Assembly (NCBI GenBank): GCA_015075105.1
Contig: JABTUZ010000001.1
Coordinates: 186,001-250,000 of the forward strand
Length of the DNA: 64,000 nt
Direction of reading: 5' to 3'
DNA from: Leptospiraceae bacterium
GTDB taxonomy: Bacteria; Spirochaetota; Leptospiria; Leptospirales; Leptospiraceae
Shown here: piece by piece, positions 41,972-51,102 of the stretch
How the letters are laid out: each line of letters opens with the position of its first letter
Position numbering within the stretch: the stretch's first letter is position 1
Made by a program: the position numbers and the translations under genes
Notes under the pieces: generated by a model
What the model saw: only the letters and a program-made list of their open reading frames with translations
Told to the model about the DNA's origin: nothing
Database searches by the model: none

Positions 41972-43528
41972 TTGGAAGAAACAATAAAAACCGAATCAGT
42001 AGAGACAGAGCTACCTAAAATCACCGATAAAAAGAGATTGGCTATCTGCGGGGGCTCCTTAGGCAGAGAAGAAAAATCTATGGTAAGAGGGCAAGTGGTG
42101 GATGTTGGCATCACTGATCTGATGAAAGCTGACGGGCTTTGGGACTTAGTGACCGGACTTTTTGCAGGTCAGGAAAAAGTGATCACTCCTTTTTTAGATT
42201 TTAGTCTTGCACCGGTTCGTAAACCAATACTTACAATTGAAATCTGGAACGAGAAGGAAGATAAGAAAATTTTAGAAACCGAAGAGTTTCGCGGTGATGA
42301 AGATGGATTTTTTACATACAATATTCAAAAGAAGATGAAACCCGGAAAGTATATTTTTCACGTAATGTTTAAAGGTATAGATTCTTACAGACAATACACT
42401 AAGGACATTGCTCATCTGAATTCCCATGAAAACAGTGAAATCACAAAGTCTATTGTTGGAAAGGGGAAGCTTAGAATTCTGCCTGAAGATTTTCAGGATT
42501 ATCTTACCACATCGGATATAGATCAAACTTATTTAGCGACCGATATTGAAACAGCTAAAGGAAAATTGAGTGCGTTATTTGAAACCCCAGATCAAAAATT
42601 GGCTCTGCCTGGAATGCCAGAATTTTACAGGAAGTTAAGAGGTGCAACGAAAGACACGCCATTGTGTTTTATTTCTGCAAGCCCTCACTTTTTTCGTCGC
42701 ACTTTATTTTCTACGATTCGTAGAGATCGCATCGAAATTGAATCTTTGCATTTAAAATATTTAGAAGGCACAATTAAAGGCGTAATAGATAAAGTATTTC
42801 ATACATTGTTGAATGTTGATGACTTTTTGCAGGAAGGGGTTACTCCTGCTATGGAAAGAATTAAGAAATTTCTTGGTTCCTCTTATCAAAGCCTATTTGA
42901 TCAATTGACTTACAAACTTTCTATACTTCTTCAAGACAGAATATACCAACCAAAGAATGCAAAAGAAATTTTACTCGGAGACAATACAGAAAGCGATTAT
43001 TTTATATTTTCCCTATATCAACTTATTCTAACAGGAATGATTGAAAAAGAGAGCTTGGAAGATTTTCTCTACAATTTGAATTTTCTTGGAAGGGATGCAG
43101 TGACTCGCGACAATGCTAAAAAAATTCGGCAGCTTGCAGACGAGTGTATTGCAACTCATGGAAAGAAAAATTCTGTGCATTTAGTTTTAATCAATATGAC
43201 AAATATGGGGCCTATGATAGATGAAATGTGGAAAAATGTAAAGGATGCGTTACCGGAGAGTATTAATCTGAATAGCATTCCAGATTTTAAAAACTACATT
43301 TCTACTGAGGGCGCTGTCGGTTTTGCGGTCATCCTGCAATCTCTCGGATTATTCGAGTTCAATGATGTAATAGATATTGCTACAAGTATGGTAGGTGGAT
43401 GGAACGGGAAAAGAGTGGTTGACGAAAATTATTTACTATCTCTAACAAGGATTTTGAGTGTTCCTGAATACGCCGAAAATGAAAAGGCAGTATTGCACGA
43501 AGTCATAGAAAAAGCTCTTCGATATTGA
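41972..43528 (+). CDS. APP1-like (DUF2183) HAD-type phosphatase
   Basis: About 518 residues from the TTG at 41972, which has GGAG seven bases upstream (a GTG at 41966 is too close to that SD). Residues ~170-330 contain the HAD motifs: TSDIDQTYLATD (D-x-D-x-T), FISASPHFFRRTLF, a Lys in TYKLSILL and LLGDNTESDYF. This matches the APP1 group of phosphatidate phosphatases. An N-terminal beta-sandwich (VRKPILTIEIWNEKED) precedes it and the C-terminal ~170 residues are unassigned and helical. No signal peptide, so it should be cytosolic or peripheral. Confidence 0.8.
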   Translation: MEETIKTESVETELPKITDKKRLAICGGSLGREEKSMVRGQVVDVGITDLMKADGLWDLVTGLFAGQEKVITPFLDFSLAPVRKPILTIEIWNEKEDKKILETEEFRGDEDGFFTYNIQKKMKPGKYIFHVMFKGIDSYRQYTKDIAHLNSHENSEITKSIVGKGKLRILPEDFQDYLTTSDIDQTYLATDIETAKGKLSALFETPDQKLALPGMPEFYRKLRGATKDTPLCFISASPHFFRRTLFSTIRRDRIEIESLHLKYLEGTIKGVIDKVFHTLLNVDDFLQEGVTPAMERIKKFLGSSYQSLFDQLTYKLSILLQDRIYQPKNAKEILLGDNTESDYFIFSLYQLILTGMIEKESLEDFLYNLNFLGRDAVTRDNAKKIRQLADECIATHGKKNSVHLVLINMTNMGPMIDEMWKNVKDALPESINLNSIPDFKNYISTEGAVGFAVILQSLGLFEFNDVIDIATSMVGGWNGKRVVDENYLLSLTRILSVPEYAENEKAVLHEVIEKALRY

Positions 43529-44542
43529 ATGAATTTTGAAAATAAAAAATCTGACTCTGATTGGTTGAAAGGCTTAGTTCGAGACAGATTTTTAGATTCG
43601 AGCAATTTTAATAAATCAGAAAAATTAGTAGGGTTACATCCTTCTTCAAAGGAGTGGGCGTTAGCGATAAACTACTATTTATTATCCCTAGGGTCTTCTC
43701 TATTTATAGTAGGCGTAGTTTTCTTTTTTGCATACAATTGGAAAGACTTACACAAATTCTTGAAACTTGGAATTATTCAATTTCTTTTTCTTATATTTGT
43801 TTCATTTAGTGTTTGGAAAGGTTTAGAAAATACCATTGGAAAAGTTTTTCTTTTTTTGGCATCGGTTTGTATCGGTATATATTTTGCTGTATTGGGTCAG
43901 GTCTATCAAACCGGGGCAGATTCCTATGAACTATTTTTACTATGGACTTGTTTGGTTACTGTATTTGCATTTTTAGGAAAGGACGAGAACTTACTTTTTT
44001 TTTGGGTACTACTTATCAATATAACCATGGTATTATTTTGGAATGAAAGAGCTTTATCTTTAGGCGGTAAATCTACTATTCAATTAGTCGAATTGTTGTT
44101 CATTCTAAATGTTATTTCTTTTTGTTTTTGGGAATATACTTTTTTTAATCATAAATTTTTGATTAGGAAAAGATGGCAGTCGATTGTATTTGCACTTGTA
44201 TCGGTTGCTTGTATTTCTATTGCAGTTTTGATTTATCTAATGGGGGAACATGACATCCTAGGAAAATCGCTATATTTTTATTACAAAGTAGTTCCTTGGT
44301 CTTACATCTTATTTTTACTCATATTCTTGTATTATGTGATTTTTATTGTTTATGATTTGTTTCTTACTGCTGCAAGTTTCTTAAGTTTGATAATAATTAC
44401 TATCTCTGTTATTATAAGATTCTTTAAACTTGACTCAAAAGATTTTTTAGTGTTGAGTTTACTTGTTATAGTTGAGGGAACTGTCTTTGTAATGTTGTTA
44501 AAAAAAATCTCACTCATTCCAAAATCGAGAAGATCATCATGA
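43529..44542 (+). CDS. DUF2157 membrane protein
   Basis: 337 residues. A soluble N-terminal ~50 residues (KEWALAINYYLLSLG at its end) precedes nine or ten hydrophobic segments, with VVFFFAYNWKDLHKFLKLG, the DUF2157 signature, at the first helix boundary. It begins one base after the phosphatase stop and overlaps the next gene by four bases. The DUF2157/DUF4401/GDYXXLXY trio is a recurring gene set in bacteria with no proven role. Confidence 0.82.
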   Translation: MNFENKKSDSDWLKGLVRDRFLDSSNFNKSEKLVGLHPSSKEWALAINYYLLSLGSSLFIVGVVFFFAYNWKDLHKFLKLGIIQFLFLIFVSFSVWKGLENTIGKVFLFLASVCIGIYFAVLGQVYQTGADSYELFLLWTCLVTVFAFLGKDENLLFFWVLLINITMVLFWNERALSLGGKSTIQLVELLFILNVISFCFWEYTFFNHKFLIRKRWQSIVFALVSVACISIAVLIYLMGEHDILGKSLYFYYKVVPWSYILFLLIFLYYVIFIVYDLFLTAASFLSLIIITISVIIRFFKLDSKDFLVLSLLVIVEGTVFVMLLKKISLIPKSRRSS

Positions 44543-45621
44543 TTTTTGGTGGAAATATTCTTTCCAGAAAAGAGACCTTACTCAAGATTCAGGAAATTGG
44601 TTTACTCAATTCACAAGAAAGTGCAGATAATATTTTGATAAAACAAAATCAAAAAAATGAATCACCTTGGTTTATTCGAGTATTTATTGGAATCAGTGCT
44701 TGGCTAAGTACTGGTTTATCTTTGATTTTTTTATTTTCAGTTAAGGCAATCTCAGGGAACGGCTCTTTACTTTTAGGAATTCTTTTTCTTGTTTTTTCTA
44801 TTCTATTGACTGTGTATAATAAAAAAAATGATTTTTTAGAACAACTTTCTTTAGTCTTCAATTTTTGCGGACAGATATTTATAGCTATTGGGTTACACTC
44901 GTTTCACTTTAAATATTTAGATACTCTTTCTACTTTTGTATTTTTAGAGATCGTACTTTTTATTCTTCTGCAAGATGAATTTCAGAAGATTCTTTCTGCG
45001 AGTTCTGTTCCCATTCTGCTTGCGATTATATTCATAGAATTACATTTAGAAATTTTGGTTCATGTATTGATTTTATTTCAAGCGAGTTGTATCGTGTTTC
45101 TCTTTGAAAAAGAAGAATATATTTTATCGAAGAAATATTGGCTTTTATTTGAGAAGTCTTTGCGATATTCAATGATTCTATCTTTTTTAAGTCTAATGGG
45201 TTTGATTTTTATAATTCGTGATCGCGGGCTTTCTATTTCACATTGGTATATTTCTGGGGTAGGCATTACTATCTGTGTCCTTTATTTGGGTTGGAGTTTG
45301 ATTCACCCTGATAAGAAAATATTTCCTATTAATACAAAATCATCAATAGGAATATTTTTTGTAATTGTATTAGGATTTGTTTCAGCATTTGCACCCGGAA
45401 TACCAGCTTCAATTTTAATTTTAATAATCGCACTTTCAAAAAAGAATTTATCTCTTTTTGGAGTTGGAGTATTATTTTTAGTTGCGTTCTTATTCGGATA
45501 TTACTATAATTTGAATCTTACTTTATTGATGAAGTCTGTAGCTCTAATGATTTCGGGAATTTTTCTATTGTTATTTCGATTTCTATTTTTAAAAATTTAT
45601 TCGGAAGAAATGATTTTATGA
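44539..45621 (+). CDS. DUF4401 membrane protein
   Basis: 360 residues with about ten hydrophobic segments after a short N-terminal cytoplasmic part; WFIRVFIGISAWLSTGLSLI is the DUF4401 first-helix signature. It overlaps DUF2157 and GDYXXLXY genes by four bases on each side, so the three proteins are made together and probably form one membrane complex (inference from coupling). Confidence 0.8.
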   Translation: MIFGGNILSRKETLLKIQEIGLLNSQESADNILIKQNQKNESPWFIRVFIGISAWLSTGLSLIFLFSVKAISGNGSLLLGILFLVFSILLTVYNKKNDFLEQLSLVFNFCGQIFIAIGLHSFHFKYLDTLSTFVFLEIVLFILLQDEFQKILSASSVPILLAIIFIELHLEILVHVLILFQASCIVFLFEKEEYILSKKYWLLFEKSLRYSMILSFLSLMGLIFIIRDRGLSISHWYISGVGITICVLYLGWSLIHPDKKIFPINTKSSIGIFFVIVLGFVSAFAPGIPASILILIIALSKKNLSLFGVGVLFLVAFLFGYYYNLNLTLLMKSVALMISGIFLLLFRFLFLKIYSEEMIL

Positions 45622-46097
45622 AAACTCGTATTTTTATTGTATTGAACGCAGTAATTTTTTTTGCCATAGCAAATTTTTTTATTTTTCAAAAAGAGAAAAT
45701 TCTAAAAGAAGGAGATACTGTAATACTCGCACTTGCACCTCTTGATCCTCGGTCTTTAATACAAGGAGATTATTTGGAAATACGTTATGCGATTTTCTCT
45801 CAGTTCAAAAGTAAAAATGGATTTTCAGATGGTTATATTTTTGTAAAAAAAGACGATAGGGGTATTTTTCAATTTTCAAAAATAACTGACTTAAACGGAA
45901 GAGCTGAAGCAGCAGAAATAAAAATTCGTTTCAGAGAAAGAAGCTATTCTGTGAGGATTGGAGCCGAATCATACTTGTTTCAAGAAGGTGAAGCTCAAAA
46001 ATACGAAAAAGCAAAATATGGAATGCTAAAAATTTCTGGAGAAGGGGAGGCTATGCTAATCGCTCTCTTGGATGAAAAATTAAAACTGATTCAGTAA
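45618..46097 (+). CDS. GDYXXLXY-domain protein
   Basis: 159 residues. An N-terminal helix (FIVLNAVIFFAIANFFIF) anchors it, and the extracytoplasmic domain shows RSLIQGDYLEIRY, the eponymous G-D-Y-x-x-L-x-Y motif with Ile in place of Leu. It is the third member of the DUF2157-DUF4401 set and is the likely periplasmic partner of the two membrane proteins. Confidence 0.85.
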   Translation: MKTRIFIVLNAVIFFAIANFFIFQKEKILKEGDTVILALAPLDPRSLIQGDYLEIRYAIFSQFKSKNGFSDGYIFVKKDDRGIFQFSKITDLNGRAEAAEIKIRFRERSYSVRIGAESYLFQEGEAQKYEKAKYGMLKISGEGEAMLIALLDEKLKLIQ

Positions 46098-46118
46098 AAT
46101 ATTTAGAGTAGGGGAAAA

Positions 46119-46949
46119 ATGCTAATAGACTTTCATGTTCATTATTTTCCAAAACCAATATTTAAGGCGATTTGGAAGTATTTTGAAACTCACACTAACG
46201 GGCTTTGGAAAATTAATTACAAATTTTCGCGGCAAGAAATTTCTAACGCTTTGAATGAGAATGGAGTAAAAAGATTCACTACTTTAGTTTATGCTCATAA
46301 AGCAGGAATTGCAATGGATTTGAATCGATACATTTGCGAAGAGTCCGGTAAGAATTCATCTATGATTCCATTCGGAACAATATACGCTGGTGACGGAAAT
46401 GTAGAAGAAACTGCAAAAAAGATTTTTGAAGACTGGAAATTTTCTGGTATAAAGCTACACCCGTTTGTGTCCAAAGAAAACTTGGACGATGAAAGATTTT
46501 TTCCTGTATATGAGATGATGGAGGACAAGGGTAAGGTATTAGTATGTCATCCGGGATCTGGTCCGGTTTACACCCAGTTTGATGGTGCAAATAGACTTAG
46601 AACAGTCTTGGAGAGATTCCCAAGACTAAAAACAGTAATTGCCCATTGTGGTGCTTTTGAATACGGAGACTACAACAAGATTTGTGATGATTTTGAAAAT
46701 GTATATTTTGATACAGCGATGAATTGTGTGCATACTATTGTTTTTGAACACAATTGTCCAGGAAAAGAATTTTTCATAAAGTACCAAGATCGAATTTTAT
46801 TTGGATCGGATTTTCCAAATATTCCTTATGATTACGTTGAGCAATCCAAAGGAATTAATAAATTTCAGTTAGGAAGCGAGATAGAAAATAAAATAAAATT
46901 TTTGAATGCGGCAAAACTATTGGGAATAGAAAAGGATTTTCTTTCATAA
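46119..46949 (+). CDS. Amidohydrolase-family (metal-dependent hydrolase) protein
   Basis: 276 residues. The N-terminal LIDFHVHYFP holds the H-x-H metal motif, GIKLHPFV and VLVCHPGSGP carry the next His residues, TVIAHCGAFE gives another, and FGSDFPNIPY the C-terminal Asp; all core ligands of the amidohydrolase-2 group are there. This group covers ACMSD-type decarboxylases and lactonases, and the substrate cannot be read from sequence. It follows the GDYXXLXY gene by 21 bases and may share its mRNA. Confidence 0.8.
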   Translation: MLIDFHVHYFPKPIFKAIWKYFETHTNGLWKINYKFSRQEISNALNENGVKRFTTLVYAHKAGIAMDLNRYICEESGKNSSMIPFGTIYAGDGNVEETAKKIFEDWKFSGIKLHPFVSKENLDDERFFPVYEMMEDKGKVLVCHPGSGPVYTQFDGANRLRTVLERFPRLKTVIAHCGAFEYGDYNKICDDFENVYFDTAMNCVHTIVFEHNCPGKEFFIKYQDRILFGSDFPNIPYDYVEQSKGINKFQLGSEIENKIKFLNAAKLLGIEKDFLS

Positions 46950-47012
46950 GATTAATTTTTATGAAGATTGACTTTTTTCTGGTACTCCATTTATTATAAA
47001 AAATTAGGGTTT

Positions 47013-47714
47013 ATGAAAAAAAAGAGAATTGCTGTAATCGGTCTTGGAGATTTTGGAAAACACTTAGTTCAATATTTATTTTTAGAAGGTCATGAAGTAG
47101 TCGCTATAGATAAAAATGAAGAGGTCATCCACGAGATTCGCAACGATAGCACCAACGCAATTTGTCTTGACTCTACAGAAGAAGATGCTCTTAAATCTCA
47201 AGGACTCGATGAGATGGATTTTGTTGTGTTGGCTGTTGCTGACGATTTTGAAACACTGATAATCACCGCAGATATTTTGAAAAGAATTGGAGTCAGAGAA
47301 ATCCATGCAAGGTATCAGACTGATTTGCATATAAGAATTCTGAAAATGCTTGGAATTACAAATATTTTTAATCCGGAAGAAAATGCTGCAAAAAATATGG
47401 GAGAACAGTTTGGCTATTCCAATATAAAAGGGAATACTATTATTTCAGATGAGTATCGAATTTCAGATATTATTGTGCCAGACTTTTTTGTAGGAAAGAC
47501 GGTTGAGGAAGTCGGATTAAAGGAAAACTATGGACTACTTTTGGTTACAATAAAAAGATACAGGGTCAATTCTCAGGCAAAAAGAAAAAGTGACGATATG
47601 ATTCTGGAAGTTCTTGGAATTCCTTTGGCTACTACCCCATTTCGTTCCAAAGATATTATTTCTGTGTTTGGAAAACATGAGGATGTAGAATATTTCTTGG
47701 AAAATATTCGATAA
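47013..47714 (+). CDS. TrkA/KtrA-type potassium channel regulator
   Basis: 233 residues from the ATG at 47013, chosen for an AGGG five bases upstream and because the Rossmann motif IAVIGLGDFGKHLVQYL starts right after it. The RCK domain has AIDKNEEVI (acidic residue for the adenine ribose), and the C-terminal ~80 residues are a TrkA_C domain (ISDIIVPDFFVGKTVEEV). It binds NAD(H) or ATP/ADP and gates a Ktr/Trk potassium transporter. The transporter subunit itself is not in the window. Confidence 0.88.
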   Translation: MKKKRIAVIGLGDFGKHLVQYLFLEGHEVVAIDKNEEVIHEIRNDSTNAICLDSTEEDALKSQGLDEMDFVVLAVADDFETLIITADILKRIGVREIHARYQTDLHIRILKMLGITNIFNPEENAAKNMGEQFGYSNIKGNTIISDEYRISDIIVPDFFVGKTVEEVGLKENYGLLLVTIKRYRVNSQAKRKSDDMILEVLGIPLATTPFRSKDIISVFGKHEDVEYFLENIR

Positions 47715-47720
47715 ATTTAT

Positions 47721-48800
47721 TTGTCAAAACTCGAATTCACAGATAAAAAAAAATCATTATTGGAAGATTCAAAAAAAAAACTTCTGCTATGGTTTTTGAA
47801 AAATAAAAGAAATCTACCATTTAGAAAAAATAGAAATCCTTACACTGTTTGGGTGAGTGAGGTCATGCTTCAACAAACGAGAATGAATACTATTTTTCCC
47901 CTCTATCAGAATTTTATAAATCGATTTCCAAATATTAAAATTTTATCGGAGACGACCGAAGAAGAAGTCCTTTCGTTTTGGAAAGGACTTGGATATTACT
48001 CCAGAGCGCTAAATTTAAAGAAAGGGGCAAAGTATGTGATAGATCACTTCAGTGGAGAGATTCCATCAGAATTAGAAAAATTGATCCAAATACCCGGCAT
48101 CGGAGCTTATACTGCAAGAGCTATATCATCTATCGCTTTTCATAAGCCTTATGCAGTTCTTGACGGAAATGTGAAAAGAGTAATTTCCAGATTGTTTTTA
48201 TTTGAAGAAATTGTCGGTACTGCTAAATCAGAAAAAAAACTTCAGGGATTTGCAGATGAATTTTTAAATACAAAATTTCCGGGAGACCACAACGAAGCAA
48301 TGATGGAGCTGGGTTCGTCTATTTGTAATAAAGTTCCAAATTGTGAAATCTGCCCACTATCTTCAGTTTGTATAGCCAGAAAATATTTCAAAGAAAAAAA
48401 AATTCCTATCTTTCAAAATAAAAGAAAAAAAATTCCGATAGAATTGCATTTTTTATTATTGAAAAAAAATGAGAAAGCTCTAATGGTAAAGTATAGAAAT
48501 AGACGTTTCTTTAAAACCATATTTACTCCACCTTTTGTGATCATAGGTGAGAAACTCCCAGCTGAATACAGAAATGAAAAATGGATAGAAGAAATTTTCC
48601 TTTCTAAAAAAAGAATAGAATACCCTTCTTTTAGAAGTCACTCTATCACTCACCACAATATTAAACTAAAGGTTTCTAAAATAGAATACGACATGGGCTA
48701 TGATAATGATTGTGAAGTAAAGTGGTGCAAGCTAAATCAATTGGAACAAAACTTTCATTCATCTATCGCAAGTAAGCTAATGAAAATAATTTCAGACTAA
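47721..48800 (+). CDS. mutY: A/G-specific adenine glycosylase
   Basis: 359 residues from a TTG. The catalytic Glu is in VWVSEVMLQQTRM, the helix-hairpin-helix is IPGIGAYTARAISSIAF with the catalytic Asp in VLDGNVKR, and the iron-sulfur loop is CNKVPNCEICPLSSVC (C-x6-C-x2-C-x5-C). The C-terminal NUDIX-like domain recognises 8-oxoG. It removes A opposite 8-oxoG. It starts six bases after the TrkA-type gene. Confidence 0.95.
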   Translation: MSKLEFTDKKKSLLEDSKKKLLLWFLKNKRNLPFRKNRNPYTVWVSEVMLQQTRMNTIFPLYQNFINRFPNIKILSETTEEEVLSFWKGLGYYSRALNLKKGAKYVIDHFSGEIPSELEKLIQIPGIGAYTARAISSIAFHKPYAVLDGNVKRVISRLFLFEEIVGTAKSEKKLQGFADEFLNTKFPGDHNEAMMELGSSICNKVPNCEICPLSSVCIARKYFKEKKIPIFQNKRKKIPIELHFLLLKKNEKALMVKYRNRRFFKTIFTPPFVIIGEKLPAEYRNEKWIEEIFLSKKRIEYPSFRSHSITHHNIKLKVSKIEYDMGYDNDCEVKWCKLNQLEQNFHSSIASKLMKIISD

Positions 48801-48806
48801 AGGGGC

Positions 48807-49988
48807 TTACTTTATTTTTGTGTTCAAATTTTTCGGATTTAGGACTTCGATCCCGGAAATATCTTTTACTGCAATATTCCCCGAAAAATCTTCTGCAATA
48901 ATTTTTATTGTTTGTTTTCCTGAATCAATAAGCTCTATCGAGTCAGCATAAAATTCCATTGGCTTATTGTTTAAAGAAAACTGTATCCATTTTACACCTG
49001 AACGAAAATCGTTTGCAGTTATTTTAATTTTAGAATTCAGTTTAAAGAATTCTTTCCCAGAAGGAATATCTGTGAAAATTTCCGGTGGTGTTGTGTCGTG
49101 GTAGAATAGAAATTGCTTTTCCGATTTATTTTCAAGGTTATCGGTTGCGCGAACTGTTAATACCGAATTTTTATTGGAGCAGTATTCAGGAATAGAAATT
49201 GATTTCTCGCCTTGCAATTGTTGAAAAGAATTTGTGCTTTCTCCATTCGAGTTAAAAGAATATTCGATTGATTTTAAACCAACTCCTACATCGAACGCTG
49301 TAATTTGAAAATAGGAATTCTTTCCTGTATAGTAAAATCTTCCCTGGTTGGAAATATTTTTTGGTGAAATCGAAATTTCAGGAGGTGTGCTATCTAAGTA
49401 GAATTCAGTTTCTTGAATTCTTTCTCTGTTCCCTAATTGATCAATCGTGTAGTATGAGATTATGTTTCTGCCTTCTTTTAGAAAATGGAATGTGTCTGTG
49501 TATTTCAGCCATTCTCCACTATTTAGTTTATAGAATGTAGTTCCGGATGTAGCGCCTGTATTTTCAGTGTGAAACGAAAAGTTGATACGATTGGACACAT
49601 ACGGCTTATTCTCATGAATGTAAACGTCTAACTTCTCTTTCTCTTCAATTTTTTGAACTAAGGGAGTTACAGGTTTTTCAACCATCATAATTTTTATTAG
49701 GAATGGTTTAGAAAAAAAACCGTGTATATCGTGCTTTCCGATCCCTGCTACCCTTCCGAATAGATTCTCATTTATTTTTTCACTTAATGGAAGTAGGATA
49801 GAATTTTTGTTTGTGGTTTCTTCGTGTATTAGATTAAAAAAACTTTTGTCTTTGGAAATTTGCAATAGATATTTTTCTGATCTTTCGTCTTTTTCCCATT
49901 CAATTTGTGCAAATTTCCCTTGAGCGTAAATTGTTTGATTGAGAGTAACACTGAATAAAACATAGAGATGAAGGTAAAAATTTTTCAT
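48807..49988 (-). CDS. Envelope protein with OmpL47-type repeats
   Basis: 393 residues with a signal peptide (LYVLFSVTLNQTIYAQ). The body has three or four beta-sandwich repeats with STPPEISISPKNISN, GVGLKSIEYSFNSNGE, TTPPEIFTDIPSG and RSGVKWIQFSLNNKPME, the pattern of the Leptospira OmpL47-type domain. It probably sits on the outer surface or in the periplasm. Its start overlaps the LysM-FecR gene by four bases, so the two are co-translated. Confidence 0.75.
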   Translation of the reverse strand: MKNFYLHLYVLFSVTLNQTIYAQGKFAQIEWEKDERSEKYLLQISKDKSFFNLIHEETTNKNSILLPLSEKINENLFGRVAGIGKHDIHGFFSKPFLIKIMMVEKPVTPLVQKIEEKEKLDVYIHENKPYVSNRINFSFHTENTGATSGTTFYKLNSGEWLKYTDTFHFLKEGRNIISYYTIDQLGNRERIQETEFYLDSTPPEISISPKNISNQGRFYYTGKNSYFQITAFDVGVGLKSIEYSFNSNGESTNSFQQLQGEKSISIPEYCSNKNSVLTVRATDNLENKSEKQFLFYHDTTPPEIFTDIPSGKEFFKLNSKIKITANDFRSGVKWIQFSLNNKPMEFYADSIELIDSGKQTIKIIAEDFSGNIAVKDISGIEVLNPKNLNTKIK

Positions 49989-50773
49989 TTTGGTGGAGTT
50001 TTAACTTTGATTTCACCCGGTAATAAAAATGGTTCCATGGGAGGCTCACCTTTTTTCACGATAGTCCCATACCCTTTTTGTAAAACTACAGTTTTGCCCT
50101 GTGCCTTGACATCTACCACTCCGGTGAAGCAAGAATATTTAGAAGTTTCTTCTTTGTCTGTTGAAACACCAAACACAGTTCCTCTTACACCAGCGTGAGC
50201 GCTTGGCGTAACCAATTTAAAAACAGTGTCTTCGCCAGGAATTTTCCTGAAAACAAAAAATACAGCTTCCCCAAAGTTAAGCTCAGAAGTCTTGACTTTG
50301 TCTTTTTTGATTGTTAGAGTAGAGTTTTGTTTTAGACTTATAATCACTTCGGGGTCGTCGAAATAATTAATCTCAACTGCCGAATTTTCACTTGTAGTAA
50401 TTATTTCGCCTTGATGAAGTAAAGCTCCGATTTTTGCTTGTACATTTTCGTTACCAGTTTTTAAGCTTACCTCTCCCTTTAATTTATCAATCTTCGCTAC
50501 CGGTGTATTTTCTTGGCTTGGTTTTTTTGCGAGGCTATCGGGAATTTTTAATTCTAACCCGGGCTTAATCAGATTTGGGTTATCAATTTTATTGAATTTA
50601 AGGAACTCTCTCCATTTTCTTGGGTCATTTAACTGCTCTTTGGAGATTTTAGTAAGGGTATCCTTTTCTTTGACTTTATAAATTTTAAAATTTTCGGCGT
50701 TAGTTGAGGATGGGTATATTGAAATAGAAAGGACTAAGAAGTAAACTGAATAAATTTTCTTTAAATCGACCAT
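49985..50773 (-). CDS. LysM and FecR domain protein
   Basis: 262 residues from the ATG at 50773; a GTG nine bases upstream is the alternative. A signal (YSVYFLVLSISIYPSSTNA) is followed by a LysM domain (residues ~30-75: YKVKEKDTLTKISKEQLNDP, PGLELKIP) that should bind peptidoglycan, and a FecR-like domain (SAVEINYFDDPEVIISLKQN, HAGVRGTVFGVSTD at residues ~120-215). It is a secreted scaffold or sensor at the cell wall, coupled to the OmpL47-like protein. The dispersed repeat copy B lies just upstream. Confidence 0.82.
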   Translation of the reverse strand: MVDLKKIYSVYFLVLSISIYPSSTNAENFKIYKVKEKDTLTKISKEQLNDPRKWREFLKFNKIDNPNLIKPGLELKIPDSLAKKPSQENTPVAKIDKLKGEVSLKTGNENVQAKIGALLHQGEIITTSENSAVEINYFDDPEVIISLKQNSTLTIKKDKVKTSELNFGEAVFFVFRKIPGEDTVFKLVTPSAHAGVRGTVFGVSTDKEETSKYSCFTGVVDVKAQGKTVVLQKGYGTIVKKGEPPMEPFLLPGEIKVKTPPK

Positions 50774-50844
50774 GAAATCCACTTAATTTTATATTTTTTT
50801 CTCTTTTTATTATGTAAACAATTAAAGTAGAAATATTTTTCCTA

Positions 50845-50971
50845 TAAATGGCGTACCTGCAAAAAGTCGTTTTTTGAAAAAGCAATTGTTCAAAAAGCCA
50901 ATAAAAGTGCCATTTTCTAGCGTTGTAAAAAGCCCTGGTTTTTGCAGTAGCGTCATAAATTGTATTTTTTC
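50845..50971 (-). repeat. Dispersed ~120-bp repeat, copy B (inverted relative to A and C)
   Basis: Read on the minus strand it matches copies A and C throughout, with a six-base deletion in the middle that leaves the reading frame open (MTLLQKPGLFTTLENG, GFLNNCFFKKRLFAGTPF). It lies in the 329-base space between the LysM-FecR gene and the Crp/Fnr gene, which holds nothing else I recognise. Confidence 0.9.
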
Positions 50972-51102
50972 AGAAAATAGGTGAAAATATTGCTGTATTT
51001 TTATTTTTTCAGCATGAAACCGCGGTAGGGTTTACAGATTAGCGTATTTGGTTATCATTGTTTATTGTATCGTAAAAATCGCAAATAAACCTTGAGGTTC
51101 GT

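Noticed and set aside
50772-51102. A promoter for the Crp/Fnr gene (TTGGTT about 17 bases before TATCGT).
   Set aside because: Both words are poor matches and no FNR-type site was found, so autoregulation is not claimed.
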